From assembly GCA_020056965.1 (NCBI GenBank), contig JAGVGT010000038.1:1-60745 (forward strand): 60,745 bases of DNA, in the 5' to 3' direction. The stretch's first letter is position 1. Each line of letters begins with the position of its first letter. Below the pieces are notes generated by a model. It was not told the origin of the DNA, searched no databases, and was given only the letters and a program-made list of their open reading frames with translations. Source of the stretch: Deltaproteobacteria bacterium. Its GTDB lineage: Bacteria > Desulfobacterota > Desulfobulbia > Desulfobulbales > JAGXFP01. Of this stretch, positions 1 through 9,281 are shown piece after piece. A program made the position numbers and the translations under genes.

Positions 1-1191
1 CACCGAGGTCGCCACCTGCATGGAGGTCACCACATCCAGCATGTTGGTGGTCTCGCCAACCTTGGCCGACTCCACCGAGCGCTTGCCGACCCCCATCACC
101 TTCAGGGAAAAGGCCTGGCGATCGCCACTATCTTCCTGGTGCAGACGCAGCCGGTCGCCCCGTTCGACCCCCTCTTTGAGTTGGACGGAAACCACCTGAC
201 CCCGCACGGTTTTGACCTTGCCGAGGAACTTGCCGACATTGCCGGAATGATGGGGGGTCAGGGCGTCCTGGGGATTAGGACCGGGAAAGTAACCGAGGGT
301 CGGCTTGCGACCCATGGCCAGATCGAGAAATTTCAGGGCCTCGCGACGCGCCTCCCGGTCGTCCGGTTTGTCAAGGGCCAGCCGGTAGCCCTTGACCACA
401 TTGCCCACATACGAGGCATTGCGCATCCGCCCCTCAATTTTGAGGGAATCGACCCCGGCCAGCCGCAGCTGGTCAAGCAGCTCCAGCCCCTGGAGGTCAT
501 TCATCGAGAAGAAGTAGCCGGAACCTGGCCCCTTGCGGCCCTGCCAGGTATAACGCCGCCGACAGGGCTGGACACAGCGGCCGCGCAAGCCGCTCTTGCC
601 GCCCTGGTAACTGCTGAACAGACAGAGGCCGGAATAGCTGAAACACATGGCGCCATGGACAAACACCTCCAGCTCGACACCGGTTTCGGCCCGCAGGGCG
701 GCGATTTCCGGCACCGTCAACTCCCGGGGCAGCACGATTCTTTTGAAACCCAGGGCGGCCAGCCGTTTGACGGCCGGACCGTTGTGGGCGGCCATCAGGG
801 TGGAGGCGTGCAGGCGCAGCTTGGGGAAATGGTTCTTCAACAGGTAATAAAGGCCCAGGTCCTGAATGATCAGTCCGTCCGGGGCCAGTTCTTCCAGGCG
901 GGCCAGACTCTCCACTGCCTTGGGCAATTCTTCTTCCTTGACCAGGCTGTTCATGGCCAGGAAGACCTTCACCGAGTGGCGATGGCCGTGGTCGATCATG
1001 GCTGCCACCTCGGCCATGGAGAAGTGCCGGGCCAGCTCGCGGGCATTGAAGAAAGGGGCGCCGATATAGACGGCATCGGCACCGGCGGCCACCGCCGTCT
1101 CGAAAACTTCGATGGTCCCGGCCGGGGCCAGCAGTTCAGGCTTGCGGGGCGCGATGGGAAGGTTACCTGCCTTGGGTGATGATTTTTCCAT
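1..1191 (-). CDS. U32 family peptidase / tRNA-rRNA hydroxylation-type protein (3' end cut by window edge)
   Basis: The reverse strand reads openly from an ATG at 1191 to the window edge, giving 397 residues without a stop, so the C-terminus is missing. The N-terminus (residues 18-45, KPELLAPAG then GADAVYIG) is the typical opening of the U32 family. Residues 175-195 carry the U32 signature, EVFVHGAMCFSYSGLC, and further cysteines follow at 206 and 210. Members of this family include RlhA and TrhP, which are needed for hydroxylation of 23S rRNA or tRNA and are thought to bind an iron-sulphur cluster through such cysteines. Which subgroup this one belongs to cannot be settled from the visible part. 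No gene abuts it upstream; about 540 bases separate it from the next gene. Confidence 0.88.
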   Translation of the reverse strand, partial: MEKSSPKAGNLPIAPRKPELLAPAGTIEVFETAVAAGADAVYIGAPFFNARELARHFSMAEVAAMIDHGHRHSVKVFLAMNSLVKEEELPKAVESLARLEELAPDGLIIQDLGLYYLLKNHFPKLRLHASTLMAAHNGPAVKRLAALGFKRIVLPRELTVPEIAALRAETGVELEVFVHGAMCFSYSGLCLFSSYQGGKSGLRGRCVQPCRRRYTWQGRKGPGSGYFFSMNDLQGLELLDQLRLAGVDSLKIEGRMRNASYVGNVVKGYRLALDKPDDREARREALKFLDLAMGRKPTLGYFPGPNPQDALTPHHSGNVGKFLGKVKTVRGQVVSVQLKEGVERGDRLRLHQEDSGDRQAFSLKVMGVGKRSVESAKVGETTNMLDVVTSMQVATSV

Positions 1192-1735
1192 GCCCCACTA
1201 TATCCGGTCATAACGTGCCTGGTAAGACAAAAATCGCCAGGGGTGCCAGGAAGTGCAACGGGTAGACGGTCGGATATCCGGGGCCATTAAGCCGTCGTTC
1301 AATAATAACTGTCACATTGGCCGGCCGTAAACGGCATAAAGGGCCGTACCCAAGCGGCCATGAACGTAACGATTATTACTTGACGGCCCCTAAGGAAAAT
1401 CAGCCTGAAGCCCTGCCTCCAGGCGAAGCCGGCACCAAAAGGCGGGCCCGTGAGATCCATTAAGGCGCTCTTTTGTCGCACCCGCTCAGCTCAGGCTTGT
1501 GGAAACTAATTGCTTCGGTTATCAATAAATAGCATACGCCCTGCTTAACCAGTAAAACAACCGGAGTACCTGAAATCTTGGCTTTTGCTCGGAGACAAGG
1601 CGGAAGAATAATGCGGAACCCAGCATATTCGATAGTTATGGGCCTTTTTGAGTTGTGGACCGCCGCCCGGATCCCGGTGAGAAGACAACCTTACCTGCCC
1701 CCCTGCAACTGTCTTCCTGACCAAGCGCCCGCCCG
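1192..1735. other. Intergenic region between divergent genes, no gene seen
   Basis: This 544-base gap separates the leftward U32 gene from the rightward solute-binding gene, so it should hold both promoters. The short open frames here have no recognisable product. Around 1283-1325 and 1350-1397 there is a weak, interrupted inverted similarity (GGGGCC, AATAAT and TGGCCG blocks recur in mirrored order), too imperfect to name. I see no clear riboswitch or operator. Confidence 0.5.
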
Positions 1736-2674
1736 ATGACCGGAATCCGCAGAGATTTTCAAAAAATCCTGCTGGCCCTGCTGCTTGGGGCACTGCTGCC
1801 GGCCTCGGCCTGGAGCAAGACCGTGATCGGGGTGATGATGCCCGGCAACAGCGCCTATTTCCAAGAAATACACCAGGCCTTCCTGACCACCCTGACGGCT
1901 AAATCGTCCGCAGGAACCACCTTCGAAATCATTGTCCAGAAGCCGTTTCCGGATCCCGTTGCCCTAAGTAACGCCGCCCGCAAACTCCTGGCCGCCGATC
2001 CCGATTTGCTTGTCACCTACGGAACCTCCGCCACCCTGGCGGTACTCCATGAAAAAAGCCACGCCCCCGTGATTTACGGAGGGGTATATGACCAGTTCAC
2101 GGCCCAACTTGCCGGTCCCCGGGCAACCGGCTGCGGTTTCAAGATTCCATTGACCAGCCTGCTCCGCCACCTTCGGGAATTAAAAAAAGTTGAGACCTTA
2201 AACGTCCTTTATTGCAGTCTGGAAGAGGACTCCGTCCGGCAGCTCAACGAATTGTCCGAACTGGCCAAGGAGCAGCAGCTCACCTTGAACCGGATCAACC
2301 TGAAGAACCGTGAAGACCTGAAGAAAGCCCCGCTGGCCAAGGGTGACGCCATTTTCTTGACCGGCAGCAGCGTCGTCGCCGCCATGCTCGATGAGATCCT
2401 GGCGCTGGCGAAGAACCACCAGCAGCCCTCGGTCGGCATCTTCCCGGACCGGGATGAGGCCGGAATCACCATCGCGCTTTATCACGACCCACTTGCTCAA
2501 GGCAGGAAGATTGCGGAAATCGCCGCCCAGGTTCTCAGCGGCCGGGCGCCCGGCGATATCAAGCCCGAGGCGCTCCGCAATACCGAACTGATGTTCAATC
2601 TCAAAGAAGCCAAAAATATCGGCGTGAAGATTCCCTTTCAACTGGTGGCCGAGGCCAGCAAGGTAATCAAATGA
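1736..2674 (+). CDS. ABC-transporter-type substrate-binding protein (ABC_sub_bind, COG2984)
   Basis: 312 residues. A basic start and hydrophobic stretch (residues 5-26, ending ASAWSK) form a Sec signal peptide, so the mature protein is periplasmic. The body (VIGVMMPGNSAYFQEI, then LLVTYGTSATLAVL and GVYDQFTAQLAG) follows the periplasmic-binding fold of the ABC_sub_bind family, whose members bind small ligands such as amino acids. No permease or ATPase gene is next to it. Instead its stop overlaps the start of a second binding protein by four bases (ATGA), and a histidine kinase follows in the same way. I infer it presents a ligand to that kinase rather than feeding a transporter. The ligand cannot be told from the sequence. 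Confidence 0.85.
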   Translation: MTGIRRDFQKILLALLLGALLPASAWSKTVIGVMMPGNSAYFQEIHQAFLTTLTAKSSAGTTFEIIVQKPFPDPVALSNAARKLLAADPDLLVTYGTSATLAVLHEKSHAPVIYGGVYDQFTAQLAGPRATGCGFKIPLTSLLRHLRELKKVETLNVLYCSLEEDSVRQLNELSELAKEQQLTLNRINLKNREDLKKAPLAKGDAIFLTGSSVVAAMLDEILALAKNHQQPSVGIFPDRDEAGITIALYHDPLAQGRKIAEIAAQVLSGRAPGDIKPEALRNTELMFNLKEAKNIGVKIPFQLVAEASKVIK

Positions 2675-3576
2675 CAACAACGCCAATCGCCAATTCCCGG
2701 ATCATTTGCCGAGTTATCGTCTTGCTCCTGCTTCTCCTGGCCGTACCGCCCCTGGCCTTCGCGCAGACTCGCGAACTGGTGATCGGCATTGAGCCGGAGC
2801 ACAACATCTTCACCCAGATGGAAGAATACGGACAACTGGTCAAATATATTACCGAGAAGTCCGGCATCCCGATCCGACTGACCATCATGAGCCGCTACGG
2901 CGAGGTTCTGCAAAGGTTCAAGGCCATGCACCTGGATGGCGCCTTTCTCAACTCCTACACCGCCACCCTGGCCATTGACGAACTGGGGATGGCACCGATC
3001 GCCAGCCCGGTCAGCCTGGCCGGCGAATCCGTCACCCGCGGCATCATCTTTACCAGACGCGACAGCAACATCCGCCGGATTGCCGAGATGCGGGGCAAAA
3101 GCATTGCCTTTGTCGACCCGGCCACCACCGAAGGCTACCTCTTTCCGCTGGCCCTGCTCAAGAAAAATGGCATCACCGATATTAAGACCTTTTTCAGCCA
3201 TCATTTTTTTACCGGCAGCCACGCCTCGGCAATTTCCGCGGTTCTCGACGGCCGGGCCGACTTGGGCGTCGCCAAGGAACTGGTATACCAGCGGCAGGTC
3301 GCCAAGGACCCGAGCATCGCCGCTGAGCTGGTAATTCTCGAGGAATCACCGCCGACCCCGGAAACAACCCTCTGCTTAAAACAGGATCTCCCCGCCGATC
3401 TGAAGAGAAAGCTGATCGACATCATGCTGGAAATGGACCAGAGCCGCGAAGGCATGGCGGTCCTGAAAACCCTTGGCCTCCGTGGCTTCACCCGGGCCGA
3501 CAAGGCGGATTTCAACATCGTCAGACAGATGGCTAAAGAGGCCGGGCTGCCCGGCCGAACCAGCAAACGCCAATGA
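2671..3576 (+). CDS. PhnD-like phosphate/phosphonate-type substrate-binding protein
   Basis: 301 residues with a signal peptide (hydrophobic residues 11-29, cleavage probably after AFA at 29-31). The mature part starts RELVIGIEPEHNIFTQMEEY and contains the blocks DGAFLNSYTATLAI, MRGKSIAFVDP and DGRADLGVAKE that mark the PhnD/SsuA-like type 2 periplasmic-binding family (Phosphonate-bd). Such proteins bind oxyanions such as phosphate, phosphite or phosphonates, but many PhnD-like domains serve as sensors. Start and stop overlap by four bases with the genes on both sides, so all three are very likely co-translated. The lack of transporter genes and the adjoining kinase favour a sensory role. Confidence 0.85.
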   Translation: MTTTPIANSRIICRVIVLLLLLLAVPPLAFAQTRELVIGIEPEHNIFTQMEEYGQLVKYITEKSGIPIRLTIMSRYGEVLQRFKAMHLDGAFLNSYTATLAIDELGMAPIASPVSLAGESVTRGIIFTRRDSNIRRIAEMRGKSIAFVDPATTEGYLFPLALLKKNGITDIKTFFSHHFFTGSHASAISAVLDGRADLGVAKELVYQRQVAKDPSIAAELVILEESPPTPETTLCLKQDLPADLKRKLIDIMLEMDQSREGMAVLKTLGLRGFTRADKADFNIVRQMAKEAGLPGRTSKRQ

Positions 3577-5813
3577 AAAAAAAGATATTCATACTGTTTT
3601 TCGCACTGTTTATCTTCTTTCTGGCCGGGGTCGGCATTGCCCTCTATATGGTCTTTCAGTCGACCGCCAGCCTCAATTCCCTGATCACCCTGCACAAAGT
3701 CGAGATCATCCGCCAGGAACTGGTGATCAACGTCCAGACCGTTCAATCCAATCTCTATACCTCCGGCACCAAGTTCGGCAAGGAACTGGACGCCATCGCC
3801 CACAACGTTCTTACCCTCCGCGCCACGGCCAAGCGCTGCGGGAGCTGTCATCACGAACCGGGCGTAGCGGCTGAGATTAAAGATTTGCAGGAGCTTACCG
3901 ACCAGTACCAGGAGGCGCTCAGCTACTTTATCACCTCCACGGCCGATCAGGAAAGAATCGGCCGGCTCCAGGCCGCCGCCGCCGACATCGGAGACGCGAT
4001 CATCGCTAAATCACAGCAGATGGCGATGATGGCCAACGAATCCCTGCGCCGAAAAACCACCATCGCCACCGAAAAAATCAACAACTCGAAAAATCTGTTG
4101 ATTATCACCATCATCCTGGCCTTTTTCGTCGCCGTGGCCATCGCGGTTTACCTGGTCAAAAGCATCACCAGGCCGGTCTCGGAACTGCTGAACGCCACCA
4201 GAAAGATCCTGGCCGGTCATCTGGGCTATCAGTCGCCTTACCAGGGCCGGGATGAATTCCGGGAACTGCTCGCCGCCTTCAATGACATGAGCGGCTCATT
4301 GAAGGAAACCAACGAAAAAACCCTCCGGCACATGGCGCGCAATCAGACGATCCTGCAGAGTTCCATAGACGGTTTCCTGATCTTTGCCGAAGGCGGCCAT
4401 ATCCTCGATGCCAACCCCGCCCTGTGCACGATGACCGGCTACAACAAGGAAGAACTGCTGGCCATGAAATTCACCGACATCGAGGTGCTCAACCCCAAAA
4501 ATACTCCCGACGACATCCTCAAGCAGATCAGGGAAAGCAATTCCCTGATTTTCCCGGTGAATCAGAAGACCAAGTCCGGGCACCTGGTGACGGTTGAAAT
4601 CAGCGCCACCTATGCCGAAATCGAGGGCATGGGCAATTTCTTCTGCTTCATCAGGGACATCACCGCCAGGAAAAAGATGGAGGAGGAACTCCAGAAAATC
4701 CAAAAGCTTGAATCCCTGGGGGTGCTGGCCGGCGGCATCGCCCACGATTTCAACAATCTGCTGACCGGAATCCTGGGCAACATCGACTTGGCCATGCGCC
4801 GCCTGAACAACGACGAGAAAGCCCAGGGCTGGCTGAACAACGCCATCAAGGCCTCCCGCCGGGCCCAGGACCTGACCCAGCAACTGCTGACCTTCGCCAA
4901 GGGCGGCGCCCCAGTAAAACAACCGGTCCGGGTCGCCGAACTGCTTGAAGACGCGACCCGTTTCATCCTCAGCGGCGCCAAGATCAAATGCGACCTGCAG
5001 GCTCCGGCCGACCTCTGGCTGATCGAGGCCGACAAGGGCCAGATCGGCCAGGTCATCCAGAACATCACCCTCAACGCCAGTCAGGCCATGCCGGATGGCG
5101 GCACCTTGAAAATCCGCACCGAGAATGTGGTAATCAGCGAAGGCGAAATCCCACCCTTGCCAGGCGGCAACTATGTCAAGATGGCCTTCATCGACCAGGG
5201 CCAGGGCATCGACGCCAAACACCTGAGCCGGATCTTCGACCCCTACTTTACCACCAAACAGTCCGGCACCGGCCTGGGCCTGACCATCTGCTACTCGATA
5301 ATCACCAAGCATCACGGCCTGCTCAAGACCGAGTCCACCCTGGGGGTCGGCACCACCTTTACCATTTACCTTCCCGCCTTCCAGGCCGCGGGACAGGATG
5401 CCTCAGAGTCACGGGAAACCTCCGCCCCCCGTGGTTACGGTCGAGTACTGATTATGGATGACGAAGAGCACGTCCGGGAGATTGCCGCCGAGATGCTCAC
5501 CCAACTGGGCTATGAAACCGACCAGGTCGAAGACGGCAAAGCGGCCTTAAGGAAATATCGGCAGGCCCTGGAAACCGGCCACCCCTACGCGGCGGTGCTC
5601 ATGGACCTGACCATTCCCGGCGGCATGGGCGGCAAAGAAACCATCAAAGAGATGATCGCCATGGACCCGGCGGTGAAAGGGATCGTCTCCAGCGGTTACT
5701 CCTACGATCCGATCATGGCCGATCCCGAGAAATACGGCTTCCGCGGGGTGGTGACCAAACCATACGACCTCGGCCAACTGGGCAGAACCATGCAACTGCT
5801 GCTCAATTCCTGA
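3573..5813 (+). CDS. Hybrid histidine kinase with heme-c motif in its periplasmic domain
   Basis: 746 residues. Transmembrane segments lie at about 5-27 and 174-196, enclosing a helical periplasmic domain with one CGSCH motif (residues 89-93; bases 3837-3851), the covalent heme-c attachment motif. After the second segment come HAMP (about 197-250), PAS (about 258-370), HisKA with the phosphorylatable His391 in AGGIAHDFNNLL, an ATPase domain (GTGLGLTICYSI) and a C-terminal receiver starting RVLIMDDEEHV with the acceptor aspartate in AVLMDLTIPGG. The motif suggests heme-based redox or gas sensing in the periplasm, possibly modulated by the two binding proteins encoded just upstream. That heme is really attached is inference. 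No separate output regulator is adjacent. Confidence 0.93.
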   Translation: MKKKIFILFFALFIFFLAGVGIALYMVFQSTASLNSLITLHKVEIIRQELVINVQTVQSNLYTSGTKFGKELDAIAHNVLTLRATAKRCGSCHHEPGVAAEIKDLQELTDQYQEALSYFITSTADQERIGRLQAAAADIGDAIIAKSQQMAMMANESLRRKTTIATEKINNSKNLLIITIILAFFVAVAIAVYLVKSITRPVSELLNATRKILAGHLGYQSPYQGRDEFRELLAAFNDMSGSLKETNEKTLRHMARNQTILQSSIDGFLIFAEGGHILDANPALCTMTGYNKEELLAMKFTDIEVLNPKNTPDDILKQIRESNSLIFPVNQKTKSGHLVTVEISATYAEIEGMGNFFCFIRDITARKKMEEELQKIQKLESLGVLAGGIAHDFNNLLTGILGNIDLAMRRLNNDEKAQGWLNNAIKASRRAQDLTQQLLTFAKGGAPVKQPVRVAELLEDATRFILSGAKIKCDLQAPADLWLIEADKGQIGQVIQNITLNASQAMPDGGTLKIRTENVVISEGEIPPLPGGNYVKMAFIDQGQGIDAKHLSRIFDPYFTTKQSGTGLGLTICYSIITKHHGLLKTESTLGVGTTFTIYLPAFQAAGQDASESRETSAPRGYGRVLIMDDEEHVREIAAEMLTQLGYETDQVEDGKAALRKYRQALETGHPYAAVLMDLTIPGGMGGKETIKEMIAMDPAVKGIVSSGYSYDPIMADPEKYGFRGVVTKPYDLGQLGRTMQLLLNS

Positions 5814-5929
5814 CCGTCACATTTATGGCCAATTCGCTACACCCCTCAGTCCAGTCCGGGATTGCCGACCAGATCAGTCCGAAGTGATATTATAAACATA
5901 GCGGCATCCCACCGGACTCCTGCCCTTCC

Positions 5930-6619
5930 TCAACGCCGCCGCCGGAGGAAGCGGTTTTCAGCAAACAGCCAGATCAGCACCAGCCCCGAGAAAAACCCGC
6001 CGACATGCACCCACCAGGCCACGCCGCCCCGGAGATCGCCAGCCCCCCCCATGCCCTCGGCATAACCCCGCAAGATCTGCAGTAAAAACCAGAGACCCAA
6101 AAAGACATAGGCCGGCACCTCAACCAGATAAAAGAGGATGATAACCGGCACCAGGGTCAAAATCCGGGCCCGGGGGTAGAGGACGATATAGGCCCCCAGT
6201 ACTCCGGAAATAGCGCCGCTGGCCCCCACCAAAGGTAAGGTCGAATCTGGCGAAAAGGCGAACTGGGCAAGGCCGGAGGTAACACCACAGAGCAGATAGA
6301 AGAGCAGGTAGCGGTAATGCCCCATGCTGTCTTCAACGTTATCGCCGAAGATCCACAGGATCCACATGTTTGACAAGATATGCAGAAAACCGCCATGCAG
6401 GAACATGGAAGTGAAAACCGGGGCCAGCCCAGACGCCAAGGCGCCGGCCTCCAGCTGTGCCGCAAAACGGGCGGGGACAAAGCCGTAGCTCTGGATAAGA
6501 CCATCCAGAGCACGGCCAAGCTGTAATTCATAAAGAAAGCCGGCCAGGTTGAGCAGAATCAGCCCGACATTTACGACCGGATAGCGGCTGGAAGGGATAT
6601 CGTCGCGAAGAGGGAACAT
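5930..6619 (-). CDS. Rhomboid family intramembrane serine protease
   Basis: 229 residues and multi-pass. Catalytic Ser134 sits in GASGAISG and catalytic His205 in VHVGGFFSG; the oxyanion region has HGGFLHILSNMW with Asn84. Rhomboids cleave transmembrane substrates inside the lipid bilayer. The ATG at 6619 gives the standard short cytoplasmic start (MFPLRDDIPSSRYP). The same frame is open further upstream but would overlap the preceding kinase and has no rhomboid similarity, so I reject the longer form. It begins 22 bases after the stop of that kinase gene and may share its transcript. The C-terminus is a run of arginines. The substrate is unknown. Confidence 0.93.
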   Translation of the reverse strand: MFPLRDDIPSSRYPVVNVGLILLNLAGFLYELQLGRALDGLIQSYGFVPARFAAQLEAGALASGLAPVFTSMFLHGGFLHILSNMWILWIFGDNVEDSMGHYRYLLFYLLCGVTSGLAQFAFSPDSTLPLVGASGAISGVLGAYIVLYPRARILTLVPVIILFYLVEVPAYVFLGLWFLLQILRGYAEGMGGAGDLRGGVAWWVHVGGFFSGLVLIWLFAENRFLRRRR

Positions 6620-6641
6620 CGATCGGAACGCCGCGGAGCGC

Positions 6642-8012
6642 TTAGTCCCGCTGCACCTCCGGACCTGGGTAAGTGGGCAGAACGAAATAGAAGTTGTTGC
6701 CGCCCGGCACCAGTTCACAGCCAACCGTACCGCCGTGAATCTCCACCACTTGTTTGATGAAGGAAAGTCCGTGACCGGTTCCCGGCGAACGCCCGGAGTT
6801 ACTGCCCCGGAAACCGTCATCAAAAATCTTTTCCACTTCTTCAGCCCGCAAATGAGGGCCGGTGGAAAAGACGTTGAACTTGATCCCGTCCTTGCCGGAG
6901 CCAAAATAATCCTGATGCAATTCGCGCCCATAGGCGACCGCTTTGCGGGGCCGGCCGTCACCGGCCAGGACCTCCTCGGTGTACTTGACCACGTTGGAGA
7001 AGAGGTTGGAGTAGACCTGAGCCAGCAGGCCGATATCGACAATCAGCGGGATCTCCTCCCCCATGTCCGGCGGATATTCAACCTTGATGCCGTATAGATC
7101 GAGGCGGCTCAAATAATTATCAAGCTGGGGCTTGATGATTTCGGTTTCCACCTTGCAGGGGCGAGCCCGCAGGACCAGGTGCCCCTCCCGGAAATGATCG
7201 CGCCGGAACAGGCTCTCCAGGAAAAGCGAGGTGGTGGCGTGATGGTCGAGAAGTTGTCGATGGCTACTCTCCAGCTCACCCTGAATGAGGCCCAGACGTT
7301 CCCCGATTGAGTCTGCCCCGGGGGAAGCATCGGCTGACTCCAGATCCAGGCGCACCTCGTTGAGGCTGCCGATCGACTTGCGGAGCTGGTTGAAAAGATG
7401 CCGGAAGTACATATTGGGGATGATGACATTGTGCTCGATGTCCATCACCAGATTGTTGATAAACTCCAGATGCCGGATGTTCTGCTGCATCAAACGACGA
7501 TTATGTAAATTGTAGGCGATGCGGTTGGTGTATTTGTTGAAAAAAAAGCGACTCTGGTCACTCAACCCGACGACCGGCGAAAGCTCCAGCATCCCCAGAC
7601 AACGACCCTTTAAGGCCAGAGCGGGAGCATCTTCCGCGCCATAGTGTTTGCGGCAGATGGGCACCACATAGAATTCGCCGTGCGTGTACGGTTCAGGGGC
7701 CAAACTCAGGTATTCAGGAGCCGGCCGGGGCTCGGAGTAAACCCCCTGCTCGGTGTCGCAAACCAGTTCCAGACCTTTTTTTTCGTCGTTTACCAGATAG
7801 AGGCGAGTCTGCAGGCCCAGAAAAATCCGGGGGACAGCTACACAGACCCGATAGAAATCCTGCAGGGTATCAAATTCCTGGGCCAGATCGAAGAAGGTCT
7901 TGAGGATGTCGTTCTGTTCGTTGGTAAACTGGTAGGCGATGTAGTTGTCCTGTTTCTGCCGGACCCGCTGGCAGATGAACTGCAGGTCCGGACACACTTC
8001 TCCGTCAGACAT
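6642..8012 (-). CDS. Cytosolic sensor histidine kinase (GAF-like input)
   Basis: 456 residues with no membrane segment. Residues about 35-165 look like a GAF-type input domain (LYLVNDEKKGLELVCD, then a closing GRCLGMLELSPVVG). A dimerisation helix follows with a possible phospho-accepting His194 in DIEHNVIIPN, which is not the usual HisKA box. The C-terminal ATPase domain is clear (VEKIFDDGFRG, then GTGHGLSFIKQVVEIHGG). A good ribosome site (AGAGGAC, 8 bases before the ATG) supports the start. It lies between pyrR and the rhomboid gene, on the same strand and closely spaced. No partner response regulator is next to it. Confidence 0.85.
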   Translation of the reverse strand: MSDGEVCPDLQFICQRVRQKQDNYIAYQFTNEQNDILKTFFDLAQEFDTLQDFYRVCVAVPRIFLGLQTRLYLVNDEKKGLELVCDTEQGVYSEPRPAPEYLSLAPEPYTHGEFYVVPICRKHYGAEDAPALALKGRCLGMLELSPVVGLSDQSRFFFNKYTNRIAYNLHNRRLMQQNIRHLEFINNLVMDIEHNVIIPNMYFRHLFNQLRKSIGSLNEVRLDLESADASPGADSIGERLGLIQGELESSHRQLLDHHATTSLFLESLFRRDHFREGHLVLRARPCKVETEIIKPQLDNYLSRLDLYGIKVEYPPDMGEEIPLIVDIGLLAQVYSNLFSNVVKYTEEVLAGDGRPRKAVAYGRELHQDYFGSGKDGIKFNVFSTGPHLRAEEVEKIFDDGFRGSNSGRSPGTGHGLSFIKQVVEIHGGTVGCELVPGGNNFYFVLPTYPGPEVQRD

Positions 8013-8060
8013 GGCAAAAAGTCCTCTACAAACCGTTGCAAGACTCTGGAGCGACCAACC

Positions 8061-8600
8061 TCAGGCTGGTCCCAAAACCACCTCGTCAACCCCCTCCTTC
8101 TCGCGGAGCAGGACATCGATCCGCTCCTTGCCTCCGACCTTGACCTGCATTCCAGCGAAATTGGGCTGGATCGGCAATTCCCGGCCCCCGCGGTCGATCA
8201 ACACCGCCAGCTGGATGGAACGGGGCCGGCCGAAATCCATGATGGCATCGAGGGCCGCCCGGATGGTCCGGCCGGTGAAGAGGACATCGTCCACCAGGAT
8301 CATGGTGCAGCATTCCACCGGAAAATTGAGATCGGTTTTTTTGACCACCGGGCTTTGGGTCGCCAGGCTCCAGTCGTCGCGATAGAGGGTGATGTCGAGA
8401 GTGCCCAGCGGCAGCTTGACATTCTCCCGCGCCTGGATGAGTTCGCGGATGCGCTTGGCCAGGAAGACCCCGCCGGTATGGATGCCGACGATCACCAGGT
8501 TGTCGAGATTGCGATTTTCCTCGACAATCTGAATGGCCATCCGGGAAAGGGTCCGATCGATATCCTCTGCGGTCATGATCATTTTTTTCTTACCGACCAC
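8061..8600 (-). CDS. pyrR: PyrR: pyrimidine regulatory protein / uracil phosphoribosyltransferase
   Basis: 179 residues. The phosphoribosyltransferase PRPP loop is exact for this family: ILVDDVLFTGRT at residues 101-112. The N-terminal helix (AEDIDRTLSRMAIQIVEEN) and the IHTGGVFLA loop also match PyrR. The enzyme makes UMP from uracil and PRPP; in many bacteria it also binds pyr mRNA. No other pyr gene is nearby, so only the enzyme role is supported here. The start is a GTG at 8600, chosen because a GGAGG lies 7 bases upstream; an internal ATG would lose that. It sits 89 bases after purN on the same strand. Confidence 0.95.
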   Translation of the reverse strand: MVGKKKMIMTAEDIDRTLSRMAIQIVEENRNLDNLVIVGIHTGGVFLAKRIRELIQARENVKLPLGTLDITLYRDDWSLATQSPVVKKTDLNFPVECCTMILVDDVLFTGRTIRAALDAIMDFGRPRSIQLAVLIDRGGRELPIQPNFAGMQVKVGGKERIDVLLREKEGVDEVVLGPA

Positions 8601-8689
8601 GTTCCAACCTCCACTTTGATGGTGTGTACCACGATCATCGCGGATCTCGAGATGACCAGGGGATAAATTTATTTGCCAGTGCCAGGATA

Positions 8690-9271
8690 TTACATTGGCG
8701 GCGCTGACCTCCAGAAATAATCCACTCCCCGCTCACAGACCAGGTTGATTGCCTCGGGGTACGCCTCGCACTCGGCCGCAAAGACCCGGGCGGCAATATC
8801 ATCCAGGCTGTCTTCCGTCTCGACCGGCACGCAGCGCTGCACCACAATCGGCCCATCGTCGTAGACCTCGTTGGCGAAATGCACCGTACAACCACTGACC
8901 TTGACGCCCCGAGCTTTAACGGCCCGGTGCACCTTCATCCCGTAAAAACCGGGGCCGCAGAAGGCGGGGATCAGCGAGGGGTGGATATTCAGCACCCGGC
9001 GGGCCAGGTGGGGTGGGGGCTGATAGAGCTTGAGATAACCGGCCAGAAGGACCAGATCGATCTGGTAGTCGGCGAGGATCCGGTTGGTCGCCGCGCTGTC
9101 GGCCGCGTGAAAGGCCGGGTAGCCATAGTCACGGGCCTTCGCCAACCCCTTGGCCTCGGCCAGGTTGGCGACAACCACCGCGATTTCGCCTTGCATGGTG
9201 CCGGCCTGCAAGCGCTCATGAAAGTTGTCCAGGGTCCGGCCGCCGCCGGAGAGGAGCACCGCCATCTTCAT
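8690..9271 (-). CDS. purN: Phosphoribosylglycinamide formyltransferase PurN
   Basis: 193 residues, normal for the family. PurN transfers a formyl group from 10-formyl-tetrahydrofolate to GAR in purine synthesis. The catalytic triad positions are visible: Asn95 and His97 in NIHPSLIPAF and the aspartate pair 138-139 in VYDDGPIV. The N-terminus (MAVLLSGGGRTLDN) carries the nucleotide-side loop, though with GGG where GSG or GRG is more usual. It starts 10 bases after the stop of the IMP cyclohydrolase gene, so the two are surely co-transcribed. Confidence 0.94.
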   Translation of the reverse strand: MKMAVLLSGGGRTLDNFHERLQAGTMQGEIAVVVANLAEAKGLAKARDYGYPAFHAADSAATNRILADYQIDLVLLAGYLKLYQPPPHLARRVLNIHPSLIPAFCGPGFYGMKVHRAVKARGVKVSGCTVHFANEVYDDGPIVVQRCVPVETEDSLDDIAARVFAAECEAYPEAINLVCERGVDYFWRSAPPM

Positions 9272-9281
9272 GGGTCGTCTC

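Noticed and set aside
139..1179. A 346-codon rightward frame over the U32 gene
   Set aside because: It is antisense to a clear U32 family signature on the other strand and has no recognisable domain.
1283..1397. Weak mirrored blocks upstream of the solute-binding gene
   Set aside because: Only short blocks match and the intervening bases do not; too imperfect for an operator or element.
4296..5315. A 339-codon leftward frame inside the hybrid kinase gene
   Set aside because: Antisense shadow of PAS, HisKA and ATPase coding sequence.
7644..8666. A 340-codon rightward frame across the kinase and pyrR
   Set aside because: It runs antisense to two well-supported genes.
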